A stretch of DNA of 64,000 nucleotides from Bacillota bacterium (lineage in GTDB: Bacteria > Bacillota > Clostridia > Tissierellales > Sedimentibacteraceae), in the NCBI GenBank assembly GCA_023386345.1, contig JAEWJT010000014.1, forward strand, positions 22,813-86,812, read 5' to 3'. The notes under the pieces were generated by a model, which was not told the DNA's origin, did no database searches, and was given only the letters and a program-made list of their open reading frames with translations. A program made the position numbers and the translations under genes. Below, piece after piece: positions 18,801 to 27,401 of the stretch (position 1 is the stretch's first letter; every line of letters begins with the position of its first letter).

Positions 18801-18845
18801 ATTTTTTATGATAAAATTATAGATGAGATTCATATTATTATATTA

Positions 18846-19365
18846 GTCACAGCACTGATACATTTCTCCTGATTAACATTTTTATTTACTATGGAGTTAG
18901 CTATAAAAGACCATATGTTAAACTGAGTAGTCAAAATACATTACAAGAATTATTAAAAGCTCTTCATAAATCACTTCATAAATTCAATGACTTGAATGGC
19001 ATGGTTGGTATTTAACTTAATTATTCGCATTTTAGGAGAAAAGTCAGACCGCCTTTCGGGGAGACATTTTTTTCTGAAAGTGTACTGTTGGGAAATGAAA
19101 GCACTCTATATTGACTTCTTATCTTTCATGAAAATGTTCAAGTAATCGTGAAAAGGTGTAACAATGCAATTAATAATTTTATAATAAAAGTACTAAAAAG
19201 AGTGGCATACGCTCTTTTTTTATTTGTAAAATTTGCTTCATAATGAGAAATAGAAAAGGTTATAAAAAACAAAAGTAAGAGAACTACTAACCGCAGCTAA
19301 TTTGACACAGTAATGGTGGGCTGATTGGGTCAGGATGGCATAGATATAACCGTTGTCCTATCGCC
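18846..19365. other. Gene-poor stretch with a short open remnant
   Basis: A start-less plus-strand frame at 18890-19015 (ending in TAA) reads as a plausible C-terminal peptide (TLQELLKALHKSLHKF) of no recognised family. A hairpin AAAAAGAG/CTCTTTTT with a T run at 19195-19221 could be its terminator. Nothing else is supported. Confidence 0.35.
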
Positions 19366-19413
19366 TTGACAATAGAAGATGATCTATGTTATAATTGGTA
19401 CTACCAATTATAA
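19366..19413 (+). promoter_or_regulatory. Sigma-A promoter with overlapping GntR/FadR-type operator
   Basis: TTGACA (19366) and TATAAT (19390) with an 18-nt spacer form a near-consensus promoter. Overlapping the -10 is a perfect 11-bp inverted repeat (TTATAATTGGT, 3-nt spacer, then its complement) at 19389-19413. Its core TGGT-N3-ACCA matches the FadR-subfamily operator shape. A FadR-type GntR regulator is encoded 1 kb downstream, so autoregulation of the whole unit is likely. Confidence 0.85.
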
Positions 19414-19428
19414 CGAGGAAGTTTTATT

Positions 19429-19733
19429 ATGTGACATATCAGGCAGTTCGGTATTATTTTATTATTTCCTAAACAGTCTTATTTACTAATGCGATTGGGA
19501 TATGAGTTTCGGAAGAACTTGGCATAATCATGACTATTACGGTGGAGGCTATCATTATCAGCGGCATTCTTGGAAATATGTTGACTGAAATTGTCTGTAA
19601 AATATTTCGAATTACTGAACTAATTGAAAAAGGTATAGCTATCGGAACAGCCTCGCACGCTATTGGTACAATAAAAGCAATAGATATGAGCGAAGTAGAA
19701 GGAGCAATGAGTAGCCTAGACGTTGTTTTTTAG
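19429..19733 (+). pseudogene. Remnant of an lrgAB (holin/antiholin-like) operon
   Basis: GAGGAA leads to an ATG at 19429 followed directly by TGA. The codons after that stop (HIRQFGIILLF) match the start of LrgA/CidA proteins. From about 19530 an open frame encodes ISGILGNML...KGIAIGTASHAIGTIKAIDMSEVEGAMSSL in pieces typical of the LrgB/CidB family. Most of both proteins is missing, so an internal deletion fused the ends of the two genes. The surviving promoter and operator upstream now drive the HAD and GntR genes. Confidence 0.75.
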
Positions 19734-19791
19734 GGATTGACTACCTTTGTTAACGCTTCATTTTTTGCAAATTTTATATGAGGTAACAGAT

Positions 19792-20448
19792 ATGAGAAAA
19801 TATAAAACAATTATTTGGGATATGGACGGTACGCTGCTTGATACCCTCGATGATCTATCAGACAGCGTAAATGCCGCTTTAAGAGAATTTCAGTTGCCGG
19901 AGAAAGAAAAAATCGAAGTCCGAAGCTATGTAGGAAACGGTATACTGCGTCTAATGGAATTATGTGTTCCGGGCGGAAAACTCTGCCCTGAGTTTGAGAA
20001 AATATTTTTATTCTTTAAAACACATTATGCAAAAAATAGCCGTAATAAGACAAAGCCATATGGCGGACTCGAAAGAGTCTTGCACCAATTAAAGATTCAG
20101 GGGTATCAAATGGCAATCGTATCGAATAAGGCTGACTACATAGTCAAAGAGCTGGCACAGTTATTTTTTCAGGACACCATAGATATTGCGATTGGCGAGT
20201 CAGTCGGGATTAATAAAAAACCGAATCCCGATACGGTTTTTGAAGCAATGCGGTTACTTAATGCCAACAAAGAAACAACCATTTATATTGGCGATTCCGA
20301 AGTAGATATCACCACCGCCAAAAATGCAGGCATTGATTGCCTTTCTGTTGCATGGGGTTTTCGTGACAATCTGTATTTGCAGATATCAGGAGCAACGCAC
20401 ATTATAGATAAACCCAAAGAAATTTTAGAATATTTAGAAAATAACTGA
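19792..20448 (+). CDS. HAD-family phosphatase (phosphoglycolate phosphatase-like)
   Basis: A 218-residue HAD hydrolase. Motif I is WDMDGTLLDT (nucleophile and acid Asp both present), motif II AIVSNK, motif III Lys in NKKPNPDT, and motif IV IGDSEVDI. A helical cap lies between motif I and II, placing it in the Gph/PGMB-like subfamily. The open frame extends upstream, but GAGGTAACAGAT supports ATG 19792. It lies between the lrgAB remnant and the GntR gene in one transcription unit. Substrate is not evident; phosphoglycolate or a sugar phosphate is likely. Confidence 0.88.
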   Translation: MRKYKTIIWDMDGTLLDTLDDLSDSVNAALREFQLPEKEKIEVRSYVGNGILRLMELCVPGGKLCPEFEKIFLFFKTHYAKNSRNKTKPYGGLERVLHQLKIQGYQMAIVSNKADYIVKELAQLFFQDTIDIAIGESVGINKKPNPDTVFEAMRLLNANKETTIYIGDSEVDITTAKNAGIDCLSVAWGFRDNLYLQISGATHIIDKPKEILEYLENN

Positions 20449-20468
20449 TGGAGGCATAGGGGTGTTTT

Positions 20469-21149
20469 ATGGCAAGTAAAAATAGAGAATACAATAAGGT
20501 TGTCGAATATATCAAGCTGTTGTTAAACGAGGAAAAGCTCTCTGCTGGAGACAAATTACCTACGGAGAGGATAATAGCTGAAACTTTGGCTATTAGCCGC
20601 AATTCTACCCGTGAAGCCTTACGAGCTTTAGGAAACATGGGTGTAATTGAGAGTATTCAAGGCTCCGGTAACTATCTTGTTGGAGATATCACAAAACCAA
20701 TAGCGGATTCACTTACTATGATGCTTCTTATGAGAAAGACTAATCAAATGGAAATCAGCCAACTACGTCGATACATGGATTTATTGGCTTTTAACATCGC
20801 TTTTGATTCGCATACCAATATTAATCTAACTGAACTTGCAGACACATTGTATAAGATGGAGAACGCTTGTATCCAGGATAAAATTCATTATGATACGGAG
20901 TTCCATTATAGGATTTTTGCGGCTTCAGGTAATCAGCTCATAATCAGTCTGATGAACGCACTTTCAGAAATTTATGAGGGTTCTGTTCGTTTTGTTTTAA
21001 CAACTGCTGACAGTAATGTTCAAAGCCGTTTTGCAAAAGCCCATCGTGATATGTGCCAGAGTTTTTTAGATAAAAACAAGTCTTTGGGGTTTGAAGCCAT
21101 AAACGAACACTATGATATTATTGAAAAGGAACTGCTTGGTAAGCAATGA
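20469..21149 (+). CDS. GntR-family regulator, FadR subfamily
   Basis: A 226-residue regulator. The N-terminal winged helix (about 5-70: LSAGDKLPTERIIAETLAISRNSTREALRALGNMG) is typical GntR. The C-terminal all-helical FCD domain (about 80-215) has the metal/ligand residues DTEFHYRI and later AHRDM. GGAGG lies upstream of the ATG, 20 nt after the HAD gene. It probably binds the TGGT-N3-ACCA operator at 19389 and responds to a small carboxylate; FCD ligands elsewhere include lactate, pyruvate and glycolate. The link with a Gph-like gene is suggestive only. Confidence 0.92.
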   Translation: MASKNREYNKVVEYIKLLLNEEKLSAGDKLPTERIIAETLAISRNSTREALRALGNMGVIESIQGSGNYLVGDITKPIADSLTMMLLMRKTNQMEISQLRRYMDLLAFNIAFDSHTNINLTELADTLYKMENACIQDKIHYDTEFHYRIFAASGNQLIISLMNALSEIYEGSVRFVLTTADSNVQSRFAKAHRDMCQSFLDKNKSLGFEAINEHYDIIEKELLGKQ

Positions 21150-21590
21150 TTAAAGTCACTATCTCGAAAAGATATGCAATTATGACATGCAACGGGAGGC
21201 TTCATGAATAAGGATCATTACGAATAAAGGCAGAGGCGCATAAGCATTTTTGGGGTCAGAACCTACAAAAATTCTAGTCCCTTTATAATCGAGTTTTGCT
21301 CAATCAAATATACACTCACAGTTCGGCATTGTTCGTTTGCTAGCAAAATTTCTACGCTTGCATATTTAGTTATTTCGAAATATAATAAAAATAAGTAATG
21401 ATGTCGGTGATGATTATATGGAATATTTAACTGTAAGATAAGCTTGATGAAAGTGGAATATTACAAACAGGATGGTAAATTATTATTGCTAAGCCGGACG
21501 CATAAAAGGTGCTGTATAAAAAGGTAACCTTTGACTTGTACCCGCTAACGCAAAAAAACCAGCCGACCACCGCTTTAAAGGAGAGAGAAA
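21150..21590. other. Intergenic stretch without a supported gene
   Basis: No open frame looks like a protein and no hairpin with T run stands out. It may hold the promoter of the response-regulator cassette; no consensus pair is clear. Confidence 0.4.
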
Positions 21591-22283
21591 ATGAGTATTG
21601 GGAAACTTTTAATAGTTGAAGATGATACCGCAATAAGCGGGCTTTTGGTAAAAATATTGACTCAAAATAATTATACGGTAATCTGTGCTTATTCAGGCAC
21701 GGAGGGAAAACTTCTGCTAAAACAGGAGCAATTTGATTGTGTTCTTCTTGATTTGATGCTGCCGGGACTTGACGGCGAAAGCCTGATTACCGAATTGCGA
21801 AGGGAACAGACTATCCCTATTATTGTAATTTCCGCAAAATTTGGAACGGATGCGCGAGTAAATACACTACGTCTCGGCGCGGATGATTTTATTCCGAAAC
21901 CTTTTGAATTTGAAGAAGTTGTCGCCCGCGTAGAAGCACAGCTGCGCAGAAATCGCATCTGTTCCTCCACTTCGCAAGCTACGCGGATATTGACATGGAA
22001 AAATTGTGTTCTCAATACGGATACCGCAGAGATTCGAGTTAATGATGAAATGCTCAATTTTACAGCGTTGGAGTTACGGATTATGGAAATGTTAATGCGT
22101 AATCCTAAACGGGTTTTTACCCGAGCCAATATCTTTGAAAGTTGCTGGGAGCAAAGTTTTTTTGGAGATGAAAATACGGTGGATGTTCATATCAGTCATA
22201 TTCGAAATAAAATCGCAAAAGCTAATCCTGATACGGAATATATCAAAACGATTCGTGGCATTGGATTTCGTATGTGTGAGTAA
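21591..22283 (+). CDS. OmpR-family response regulator
   Basis: A 230-residue response regulator. Receiver: acidic pair VEDDTA, phospho-Asp in CVLLDLMLPG, VISAK, IPKPFEFEE. Output: winged helix with FTALELRIMEMLMRNPKRVFTR and IRGIGFRM at the C-terminus. GGAGAGAG precedes the ATG. It begins a cassette of regulator, ABC ATPase, permease, kinase and small membrane protein, the layout of peptide-antibiotic response systems (BcrR/SpaRK-FEG-like). Its kinase partner is encoded three genes further on. Confidence 0.92.
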   Translation: MSIGKLLIVEDDTAISGLLVKILTQNNYTVICAYSGTEGKLLLKQEQFDCVLLDLMLPGLDGESLITELRREQTIPIIVISAKFGTDARVNTLRLGADDFIPKPFEFEEVVARVEAQLRRNRICSSTSQATRILTWKNCVLNTDTAEIRVNDEMLNFTALELRIMEMLMRNPKRVFTRANIFESCWEQSFFGDENTVDVHISHIRNKIAKANPDTEYIKTIRGIGFRMCE

Positions 22284-22367
22284 CTTCAGAAAATCTTCAG
22301 ACTTGCTTCAGGTGAACTTAAATCTACTGAATTATAATGAATATATATTCAGTAAAGGAGGAACAAA

Positions 22368-23291
22368 ATGAGTGAAGTTATTTTGAAGACAAATGAGTTG
22401 TCAAAGATTTATGGCAATGTCGCCGCACTTGAAAAATGCAATTTGAGTATTGAACGTGGACAGATCTACGGTCTTGTCGGTAAAAACGGCGCTGGCAAGA
22501 CAACCTTTATGCGACTTATTTGCGGGCAAAGCATTCCCAGTTACGGAAGCATGAGTCTGTTCGGTGCCACAGAGCAAAAGGAGATTCAAGAAAGCCGTGT
22601 TCGCATCGGATGTATGCTGGAAACACCGGCATTTTTCCCGAATTGCAGCGCAAAAAAGAACCTTAAAATCTATTGTATGAAAAAAGGACTGCCGGACAAC
22701 GGTCATGTGGATGGGCTTTTAAAGCTTGTAGGCTTGGAAAATGCCAAGAGCAAAAGATTCAGTCAATTTTCACTTGGCATGAAACAGCGCTTAGGGTTGG
22801 CCCTCGCTATGCTGGGGAATCCTGAATTTCTGATCTTGGACGAGCCTGTTAATGGACTTGACCCAATCGGTATCATTCAGATCAGGGAGCTTTTGGTCAA
22901 ACTCAATCAGGAGAAAGGGATTACCATTCTTATTTCCAGCCACCTGCTCAAAGAGCTTAGCACCATCGCAACACATTACGCTTTTATTGACCAAGGTAGA
23001 TTGATACGGGAGATCAGTGCAAAGGAGCTAGAGCAGGAATGCCAAAATGTGATGCGAATAAAAGTCAGCGAATCGTCCCGTGCTTGTGCTATCCTCGAAA
23101 ATATTTGTGGATTAACAAAATACAAAGTCCTGCCGGAAAATGTCATCGAGTGTTATGAACTTCTCGACCACCCAGAGCAAGTCAACCGGGAGCTTGTAAC
23201 AAATGGTATAGATGTTTTTTCTCTTACAGTGCAGGGAAAGGATTTGGAAGAATACTTTTTGGGAATGTTGGGAGGTGCGAAAAATGATTAA
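22368..23291 (+). CDS. ABC transporter ATP-binding protein (BcrA/lantibiotic-immunity type)
   Basis: A 307-residue ATPase with Walker A (GLVGKNGAGKTTFMRLI), signature (FSLGMKQRLGLALAML), Walker B (FLILDEPVNGLDP) and an extended C-terminus (about 220-307), as in BcrA, SpaF and NukF. The group exports peptide antibiotics from the membrane with an ABC-2 permease. AAAGGAGG lies before the ATG. It overlaps the permease gene by 8 nt. A TATAAT-like box shortly upstream may give it its own promoter within the cassette. Confidence 0.92.
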   Translation: MSEVILKTNELSKIYGNVAALEKCNLSIERGQIYGLVGKNGAGKTTFMRLICGQSIPSYGSMSLFGATEQKEIQESRVRIGCMLETPAFFPNCSAKKNLKIYCMKKGLPDNGHVDGLLKLVGLENAKSKRFSQFSLGMKQRLGLALAMLGNPEFLILDEPVNGLDPIGIIQIRELLVKLNQEKGITILISSHLLKELSTIATHYAFIDQGRLIREISAKELEQECQNVMRIKVSESSRACAILENICGLTKYKVLPENVIECYELLDHPEQVNRELVTNGIDVFSLTVQGKDLEEYFLGMLGGAKND

Positions 23292-23961
23292 TCATATCAA
23301 AGCGGATATTTACCGCATTATCCTCAGAAAAGGCTTTATTCTGCTCACCGTCATATTGACTGCCCTCATCGTGCTCGCAGTCGTTGGATTCTCTGGCAAA
23401 TTTTCTGCCGAAACAGTCTTTTCAACCTATCCTTCCGTGAGCTTTCTCATTTATCTGTTTCTCTCGGTGCTAATCAGTGATTACACGTTTAGAGAGGAAT
23501 TGCAACTCAAGGTACTAAAAAACGATATGACTACTGGCGTTTCAAGGGGTGCAATTTATGTTGCAAAGTATTTGTCTGGCATAATTTTGACGCTTGGATT
23601 TTGGATTGTCATATCACTTGCAACTTGTGTGGTCGCAGGATTTCTCATGTCACCAGCAGGGGCACTTGAATTTTTTAAGAGGTTAGTTTCTTTATCTCAG
23701 CTTCTCATGATGTTACAGGTATTTTTTTGCCTTGGACTGTTTCAGCTAATCGGACTGTTTGTGCAGAAAACAATCCTCATGTTGCTCATATGTGCTGTAT
23801 TGCAACAAATAGTCACAGCATTAGGAGATAAAATTCCTGTGATACAAGATATAATGGATAAGTTTAATTCCAATAGTCTTGTCAGCTTTATATTGACCAC
23901 CATTGCAATAATGGTAATTGTTTTCAATGGCAGCGTACTTTTTAATAAAAAAGAATTATAA
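23284..23961 (+). CDS. ABC-2 type transporter permease
   Basis: A 225-residue membrane protein with six hydrophobic helices. The open frame begins earlier (23212), but GGAGGTGCG before ATG 23284 (MINHIKADIYRI) is decisive and gives the usual 8-nt overlap with the ATPase gene. An amphipathic N-terminus followed by TM1 (FILLTVILTALIVLAVVGF) and the ISDYTFREELQLKVLKN segment are typical of BcrB/SpaE-G-like permeases. It forms the membrane part of the predicted peptide-resistance transporter. Confidence 0.88.
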   Translation: MINHIKADIYRIILRKGFILLTVILTALIVLAVVGFSGKFSAETVFSTYPSVSFLIYLFLSVLISDYTFREELQLKVLKNDMTTGVSRGAIYVAKYLSGIILTLGFWIVISLATCVVAGFLMSPAGALEFFKRLVSLSQLLMMLQVFFCLGLFQLIGLFVQKTILMLLICAVLQQIVTALGDKIPVIQDIMDKFNSNSLVSFILTTIAIMVIVFNGSVLFNKKEL

Positions 23962-23978
23962 CGGATGGAGGTGAATCT

Positions 23979-24875
23979 GTGATTGGACTTGTAATTGTGT
24001 TAATTGGTATCGGACTACTGCTCTTTGTTCTTCTTCTTTTGCAAAACTGGCAGATAAAAACGTTGACGGCAAAACTGCGCCGATTGAATAATGAAAAGCG
24101 CACCGAATATCTGACGACAATTCTGCCGTCAAAGAGCAATTGCAATCTGATTGTGGAAATCAACCGGTTTATTGAAGAAAAGGATTTGGCCAATCAACAA
24201 TATCGGATAAAGGAACTTGAGCTTCAACAGACCATATCAAACATTTCGCACGATATGCGAACTCCCTTGACAGCCATTTTAGGATATATCCGATTTTTGA
24301 AAAACCCTGATTTGTCAGAGCAAGAACGGCATATTTATCTGTCCATCATAATGGAGCGCGCACGTTTACTACAACGGTTAATTCTGGATTTCTATGACCT
24401 ATCCCGCCTTGATGAAGGCGAATATCAATTTACTCTCATTCCTGTGGATGTGAACAAGATATGCCTTGAACTATTGGCACAGACGTATGATGACTTTGAG
24501 AGAGTCGGCATCGTTGTAAATTCCGAATTATTACCATCTGTTCCGGCTGTTATCGCAGACGAAAACGCCATGGTCAGAGTAATAAACAATATTCTGCAAA
24601 ATGTACGCCGGTATGGAAAAGGGAAATTAGATGTTGCAAGCAGGTTAGAGAATCAATCATTAGTCATGTCTTTTTCAAATGGGAGTGCGCCACTGACGAA
24701 CCAAGAACTCTCAAAGATTTTTGAACGGTCCTATACTCTAAGCTGGAGCCGGGATAGTGGTAGTACAGGACTTGGTCTTGCAATTTGTAAAGCTCTTATT
24801 GGAAAAATGGGACATGAAATTAACGCAGTTTATCAAAACGGTATTTTTACCGTTCAGATAATATATCATTTATAG
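23979..24875 (+). CDS. Sensor histidine kinase
   Basis: A 298-residue kinase starting at GTG 23979 after GGAGG. It has one N-terminal membrane helix (about 2-22), a short linker without a real extracellular sensor domain, HisKA with ISNISHDMRTPLTAILGY, and HATPase with NNILQNVRRYG and GSTGLGLAICKAL. Kinases lacking an extracellular domain often sense through their partner transporter, as in BceS-type modules. It partners the regulator at 21591 and follows the permease by 17 nt. Confidence 0.9.
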   Translation: MIGLVIVLIGIGLLLFVLLLLQNWQIKTLTAKLRRLNNEKRTEYLTTILPSKSNCNLIVEINRFIEEKDLANQQYRIKELELQQTISNISHDMRTPLTAILGYIRFLKNPDLSEQERHIYLSIIMERARLLQRLILDFYDLSRLDEGEYQFTLIPVDVNKICLELLAQTYDDFERVGIVVNSELLPSVPAVIADENAMVRVINNILQNVRRYGKGKLDVASRLENQSLVMSFSNGSAPLTNQELSKIFERSYTLSWSRDSGSTGLGLAICKALIGKMGHEINAVYQNGIFTVQIIYHL

Positions 24876-24888
24876 GAGGAATAAAACA

Positions 24889-25188
24889 ATGAGTTCACAG
24901 AGTACAAAAAAGGAAAAAGGTATCGGCACATTAGCACTCGTCTTGGGCTTGCTGCCAACTGTTCTGACCGCATCTTCTAACGGGGTTTCGCTGCTAACAA
25001 TGACTGTAGAGGCGATGAAATTGCCATCTTCGCCTTACATGGCGGCATTCGGCCTGATCCTGTCTGTTCCCGGTCTGCTTCTTGGTATTACACGCAACAA
25101 GGACTGGGGTGCAAAGTTCGGTGCATTCCTTTGTGCTGCCGGCACAATTTACATCTTGATTCAGCTTATTGCTGCATTTCTGCAGTAA
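24889..25188 (+). CDS. Small membrane protein of the ABC/TCS cassette
   Basis: A 99-residue protein with about three hydrophobic segments (about 12-32, 48-68, 75-97) after a charged, Ser/Lys-rich start. TAGGAGGAATAAAAC precedes the ATG, 13 nt after the kinase stop. I do not recognise a family. The position suggests an accessory role with the transporter, perhaps immunity or sensing; this is inference. Confidence 0.7.
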   Translation: MSSQSTKKEKGIGTLALVLGLLPTVLTASSNGVSLLTMTVEAMKLPSSPYMAAFGLILSVPGLLLGITRNKDWGAKFGAFLCAAGTIYILIQLIAAFLQ

Positions 25189-25226
25189 CAGACTGAATTA
25201 GAACTTGCTTTTGGAGGTGATGCGAT

Positions 25227-25415
25227 TTGTATCAGGTTGAGTGGATTTTTTGCCCTGTTTGCAGCAACAAGACGCGGCTGAAAGTACGGGACGATACCGT
25301 GCTGGAACACTTTCCATTGCACTGCCCGAAGTGCAGACAGGAAACGTTGATCAATGTGAGAAAAATGAATATATCTATTATTAAAGAGCCAGACACAAAG
25401 ATGCAGAGCCTATAA
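25227..25415 (+). CDS. Cysteine-rich KTR domain protein
   Basis: A 62-residue protein starting at TTG 25227, 8 nt after GGAGGTG. Two CxxC pairs (FCPVCSNKTRLKVR and HCPKCRQET) form a zinc ribbon containing the KTR motif that names the family. Such proteins are frequent in Firmicutes conjugative elements and beside VanR/S-like or ABC cassettes. The function is unknown; nucleic-acid or protein binding through zinc is plausible. It marks the end of this imported cassette. Confidence 0.8.
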   Translation: MYQVEWIFCPVCSNKTRLKVRDDTVLEHFPLHCPKCRQETLINVRKMNISIIKEPDTKMQSL

Positions 25416-25449
25416 CCCATAAGATGAAATGTGGTTAGCGGCTCTTTTA
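25405..25449 (+). terminator. Terminator overlapping the KTR gene end
   Basis: AGAGCC pairs with GGCTCT, with an internal AACCCA/TGTGGTT stem, ending in TTTTATT. The 5' arm falls inside the KTR coding end. Confidence 0.55.
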
Positions 25450-25513
25450 TTATCGCCTTTGGTCAATATTATATAAAATTACCTCTAAAAACGGGTATAT
25501 AAGATTAAAGTGA

Positions 25514-25549
25514 CCCAAAAAAGTTAAAAAAGTTTTTAACTTTTTTGGG
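25514..25549. terminator. Long symmetrical hairpin
   Basis: CCCAAAAAAGTTAAAAA pairs with TTTTTAACTTTTTTGGG around a 2-nt loop. T and A runs on opposite strands make it a possible bidirectional terminator and insulator between the cassette and the hydrolase. Confidence 0.75.
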
Positions 25550-25726
25550 CATTTAAAAGCGAGTTCTTTTTTATTACAAAGATAGCAAGCAAATGAAGTT
25601 GTAGTATTGTGTGAAGTAAATAATAAAGAACGAGTTTACAATTTAATGTAAATATCCGCTTATACATATTCCACACTACAGATGAATAATATTTCTAAAA
25701 AGCTATTAATTTTATTGGAGGTTTTT

Positions 25727-26539
25727 ATGGAGTATTATATTGAAGTTGAGCAAGGAGTAAATATTTTTGTAAATGATCTTAATCCAAACGGAAACAGGAC
25801 AATTGTTTTTCTTCACGGCTGGCCCGGTAGTCATGAATTGTTTGAGTATCAATTTGATAAGCTTCCGGAAAATGGATATAGATGCGTTGGAATAGATCAA
25901 AGAGGCTTTGGCAAATCCGATAAACCTTGGAATGGATACAATTACGATAGACTGTCAGATGATGTGAGAGCTGTAGTAGAAGTTATGGGTCTAAAAAATT
26001 TTACATTAGCAGGACATTCAACGGGAGGAGCAATAGCGATAAAATACATGTCAAGGCATAACAGCTATGGAGTATCAAGGTTAGCACTTTTTTCAGCTGC
26101 TGCACCAAGCCTAATTAAACAAACGGATTTTCCATATGGAGTAAATGTAGATACGATTCTTAATATAATTGATGAAACATACAATGACCGACCAAATATG
26201 CTGAATAATTTCGGACAGATATTTTTCTTTCAATATTTAACACAATCATTCTCACAATGGTTCCTTAATCTTGGTTTCCAAGCAGCTGGATGGTCAACCG
26301 CCGCAGTGGCAAAAATGTGGATTCGTGAAAATCTGTTTTATGACTTGACAACTATAACAGTGCCTACATTAATTATTCACGGTATCCACGATAAAGTTGT
26401 TCCATTTGAATTAGGAGAAATACAGCATCAAACTATTAAAAATTCCGTATTTTTACCATTCGATTACAGCGGACACGGATGTTTTTATGATGAAAAAGAG
26501 AGATTTAATCAAGAACTTATGAAATTTATAGAAGGATAG
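25727..26539 (+). CDS. Alpha/beta hydrolase
   Basis: A 270-residue hydrolase. Oxyanion-hole motif LHGWPGS, nucleophile elbow AGHSTGGA (Ser about 98), catalytic Asp probably in IHGIHDKVVP and His in YSGHGCF near the C-terminus complete the triad. DQRGFGKSDKP is typical of the haloperoxidase/epoxide-hydrolase-like group. A longer frame starts at 25682, but TTGGAGG before ATG 25727 fixes the start. No signal peptide, so cytosolic. It stands alone; substrate unknown. Confidence 0.9.
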   Translation: MEYYIEVEQGVNIFVNDLNPNGNRTIVFLHGWPGSHELFEYQFDKLPENGYRCVGIDQRGFGKSDKPWNGYNYDRLSDDVRAVVEVMGLKNFTLAGHSTGGAIAIKYMSRHNSYGVSRLALFSAAAPSLIKQTDFPYGVNVDTILNIIDETYNDRPNMLNNFGQIFFFQYLTQSFSQWFLNLGFQAAGWSTAAVAKMWIRENLFYDLTTITVPTLIIHGIHDKVVPFELGEIQHQTIKNSVFLPFDYSGHGCFYDEKERFNQELMKFIEG

Positions 26540-26656
26540 GATTTCATAAGGATATATACTTAAATATTCACAAGCTTAATAATGCAGGAAATTATATTAT
26601 AGAAAATAAAATGTAAGATAAATAAACTAACAGGTATTTTTTCAAAGTTTTATCAA

Positions 26657-26685
26657 TTGACAAATTATTCTAAAATGTATATAAT
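26657..26685 (+). promoter_or_regulatory. Sigma-A type promoter for the lipoprotein gene
   Basis: TTGACA at 26657 and TATAAT at 26680 with a 17-nt spacer: both hexamers are consensus, 40 nt before the lipoprotein start. Confidence 0.85.
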
Positions 26686-26725
26686 TTAGACATTGAAATT
26701 ATATATTTTAGGAGGAGTTAAGGAA

Positions 26726-27328
26726 ATGAAGAAAGTATTAGCATTAATTATGGTTTTAATGTTATTATTAACAGCCTGCAATAGCAAAGGTGAGACAGCT
26801 GAAAAAGCTACTGCAAACGCATTAAAAGCTATTAAAGCATTTGATAAAGAGGCTATAAGTGAGTATCTTAATTATGATGAACTAGTAGACAGTGAAAATG
26901 AAGAAGAAAGTCAAGGTTTAGCAGAAAAACAGGCTAAAAAAATTCTAGGTGGACTAGAATACAAAATTATTTCATCAGAAGAGAATAAAGACAATGCTAT
27001 TGTTAAAGTAGAGATAACAAATACAAACATAGGAAAAGTCATAAAAGATATGATGGGAAACTTATTTAGTTTAGCTATGAGTGAAGCATTTAAATCAGAT
27101 TCAGAGAAAATGACAGATGAACAGATGGAACAAAAATCAATCGAGTTCTTTGATGAAGCATTAAGTAAGAATAAAGATGAAAAAATAACAAGTACAGTTG
27201 ATGTAAAACTTAATAAAATTGACGGAAAATGGAAAATAGATATGGATAGTGATTTGCAAAATGCCATAATGGGAGATTTGCTTAAAGCTACGGAAGAAAT
27301 GAAAGATTCTTTTACACCAAATAATTAA
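26726..27328 (+). CDS. Secreted lipoprotein of unknown function (DUF4878/5105-like)
   Basis: A 200-residue lipoprotein. The signal peptide ends in LLLTAC (lipobox Cys about 19). The mature part has the NTF2-like cystatin pattern of DUF4878/DUF5105-type proteins: a helix with AEKATANALKAIKAFD, then beta strands (YKIISSEENKDNAIVKVEI and VDVKLNKIDGKWKID). GAGGAGTTAAGGAA before ATG 26726 fixes the start. Own promoter and terminator make it monocistronic. Function unknown. Confidence 0.8.
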   Translation: MKKVLALIMVLMLLLTACNSKGETAEKATANALKAIKAFDKEAISEYLNYDELVDSENEEESQGLAEKQAKKILGGLEYKIISSEENKDNAIVKVEITNTNIGKVIKDMMGNLFSLAMSEAFKSDSEKMTDEQMEQKSIEFFDEALSKNKDEKITSTVDVKLNKIDGKWKIDMDSDLQNAIMGDLLKATEEMKDSFTPNN

Positions 27329-27340
27329 TAATTAAAAATC

Positions 27341-27364
27341 AAGCACTCGAAAGGGTGCTTTTTA
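27341..27364 (+). terminator. Terminator after the lipoprotein gene
   Basis: AAGCACTC-GAAA-GGGTGCTT, an 8-bp stem with one G-T pair and a GNRA loop, followed by T5. Confidence 0.88.
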
Positions 27365-27401
27365 TATGTCATATAATATGAAATTAAATTGTTAAGAAAA
27401 A

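Larger units (their letters stand above)
17550..18845 (+). repeat. Right copy of the 1.2-kb direct duplication
   Basis: Counterpart of 10495-11656. Similarity runs through leader, gene and trailing terminator, but about 130 nt of unrelated sequence (about 18600-18735) lies between the stop codon and the hairpin only in this copy. Confidence 0.9.

Noticed and set aside
21427..21633. 68-codon minus-strand frame before the response regulator
   Set aside because: Overlaps the regulator start, no start signal, and low-complexity codons.
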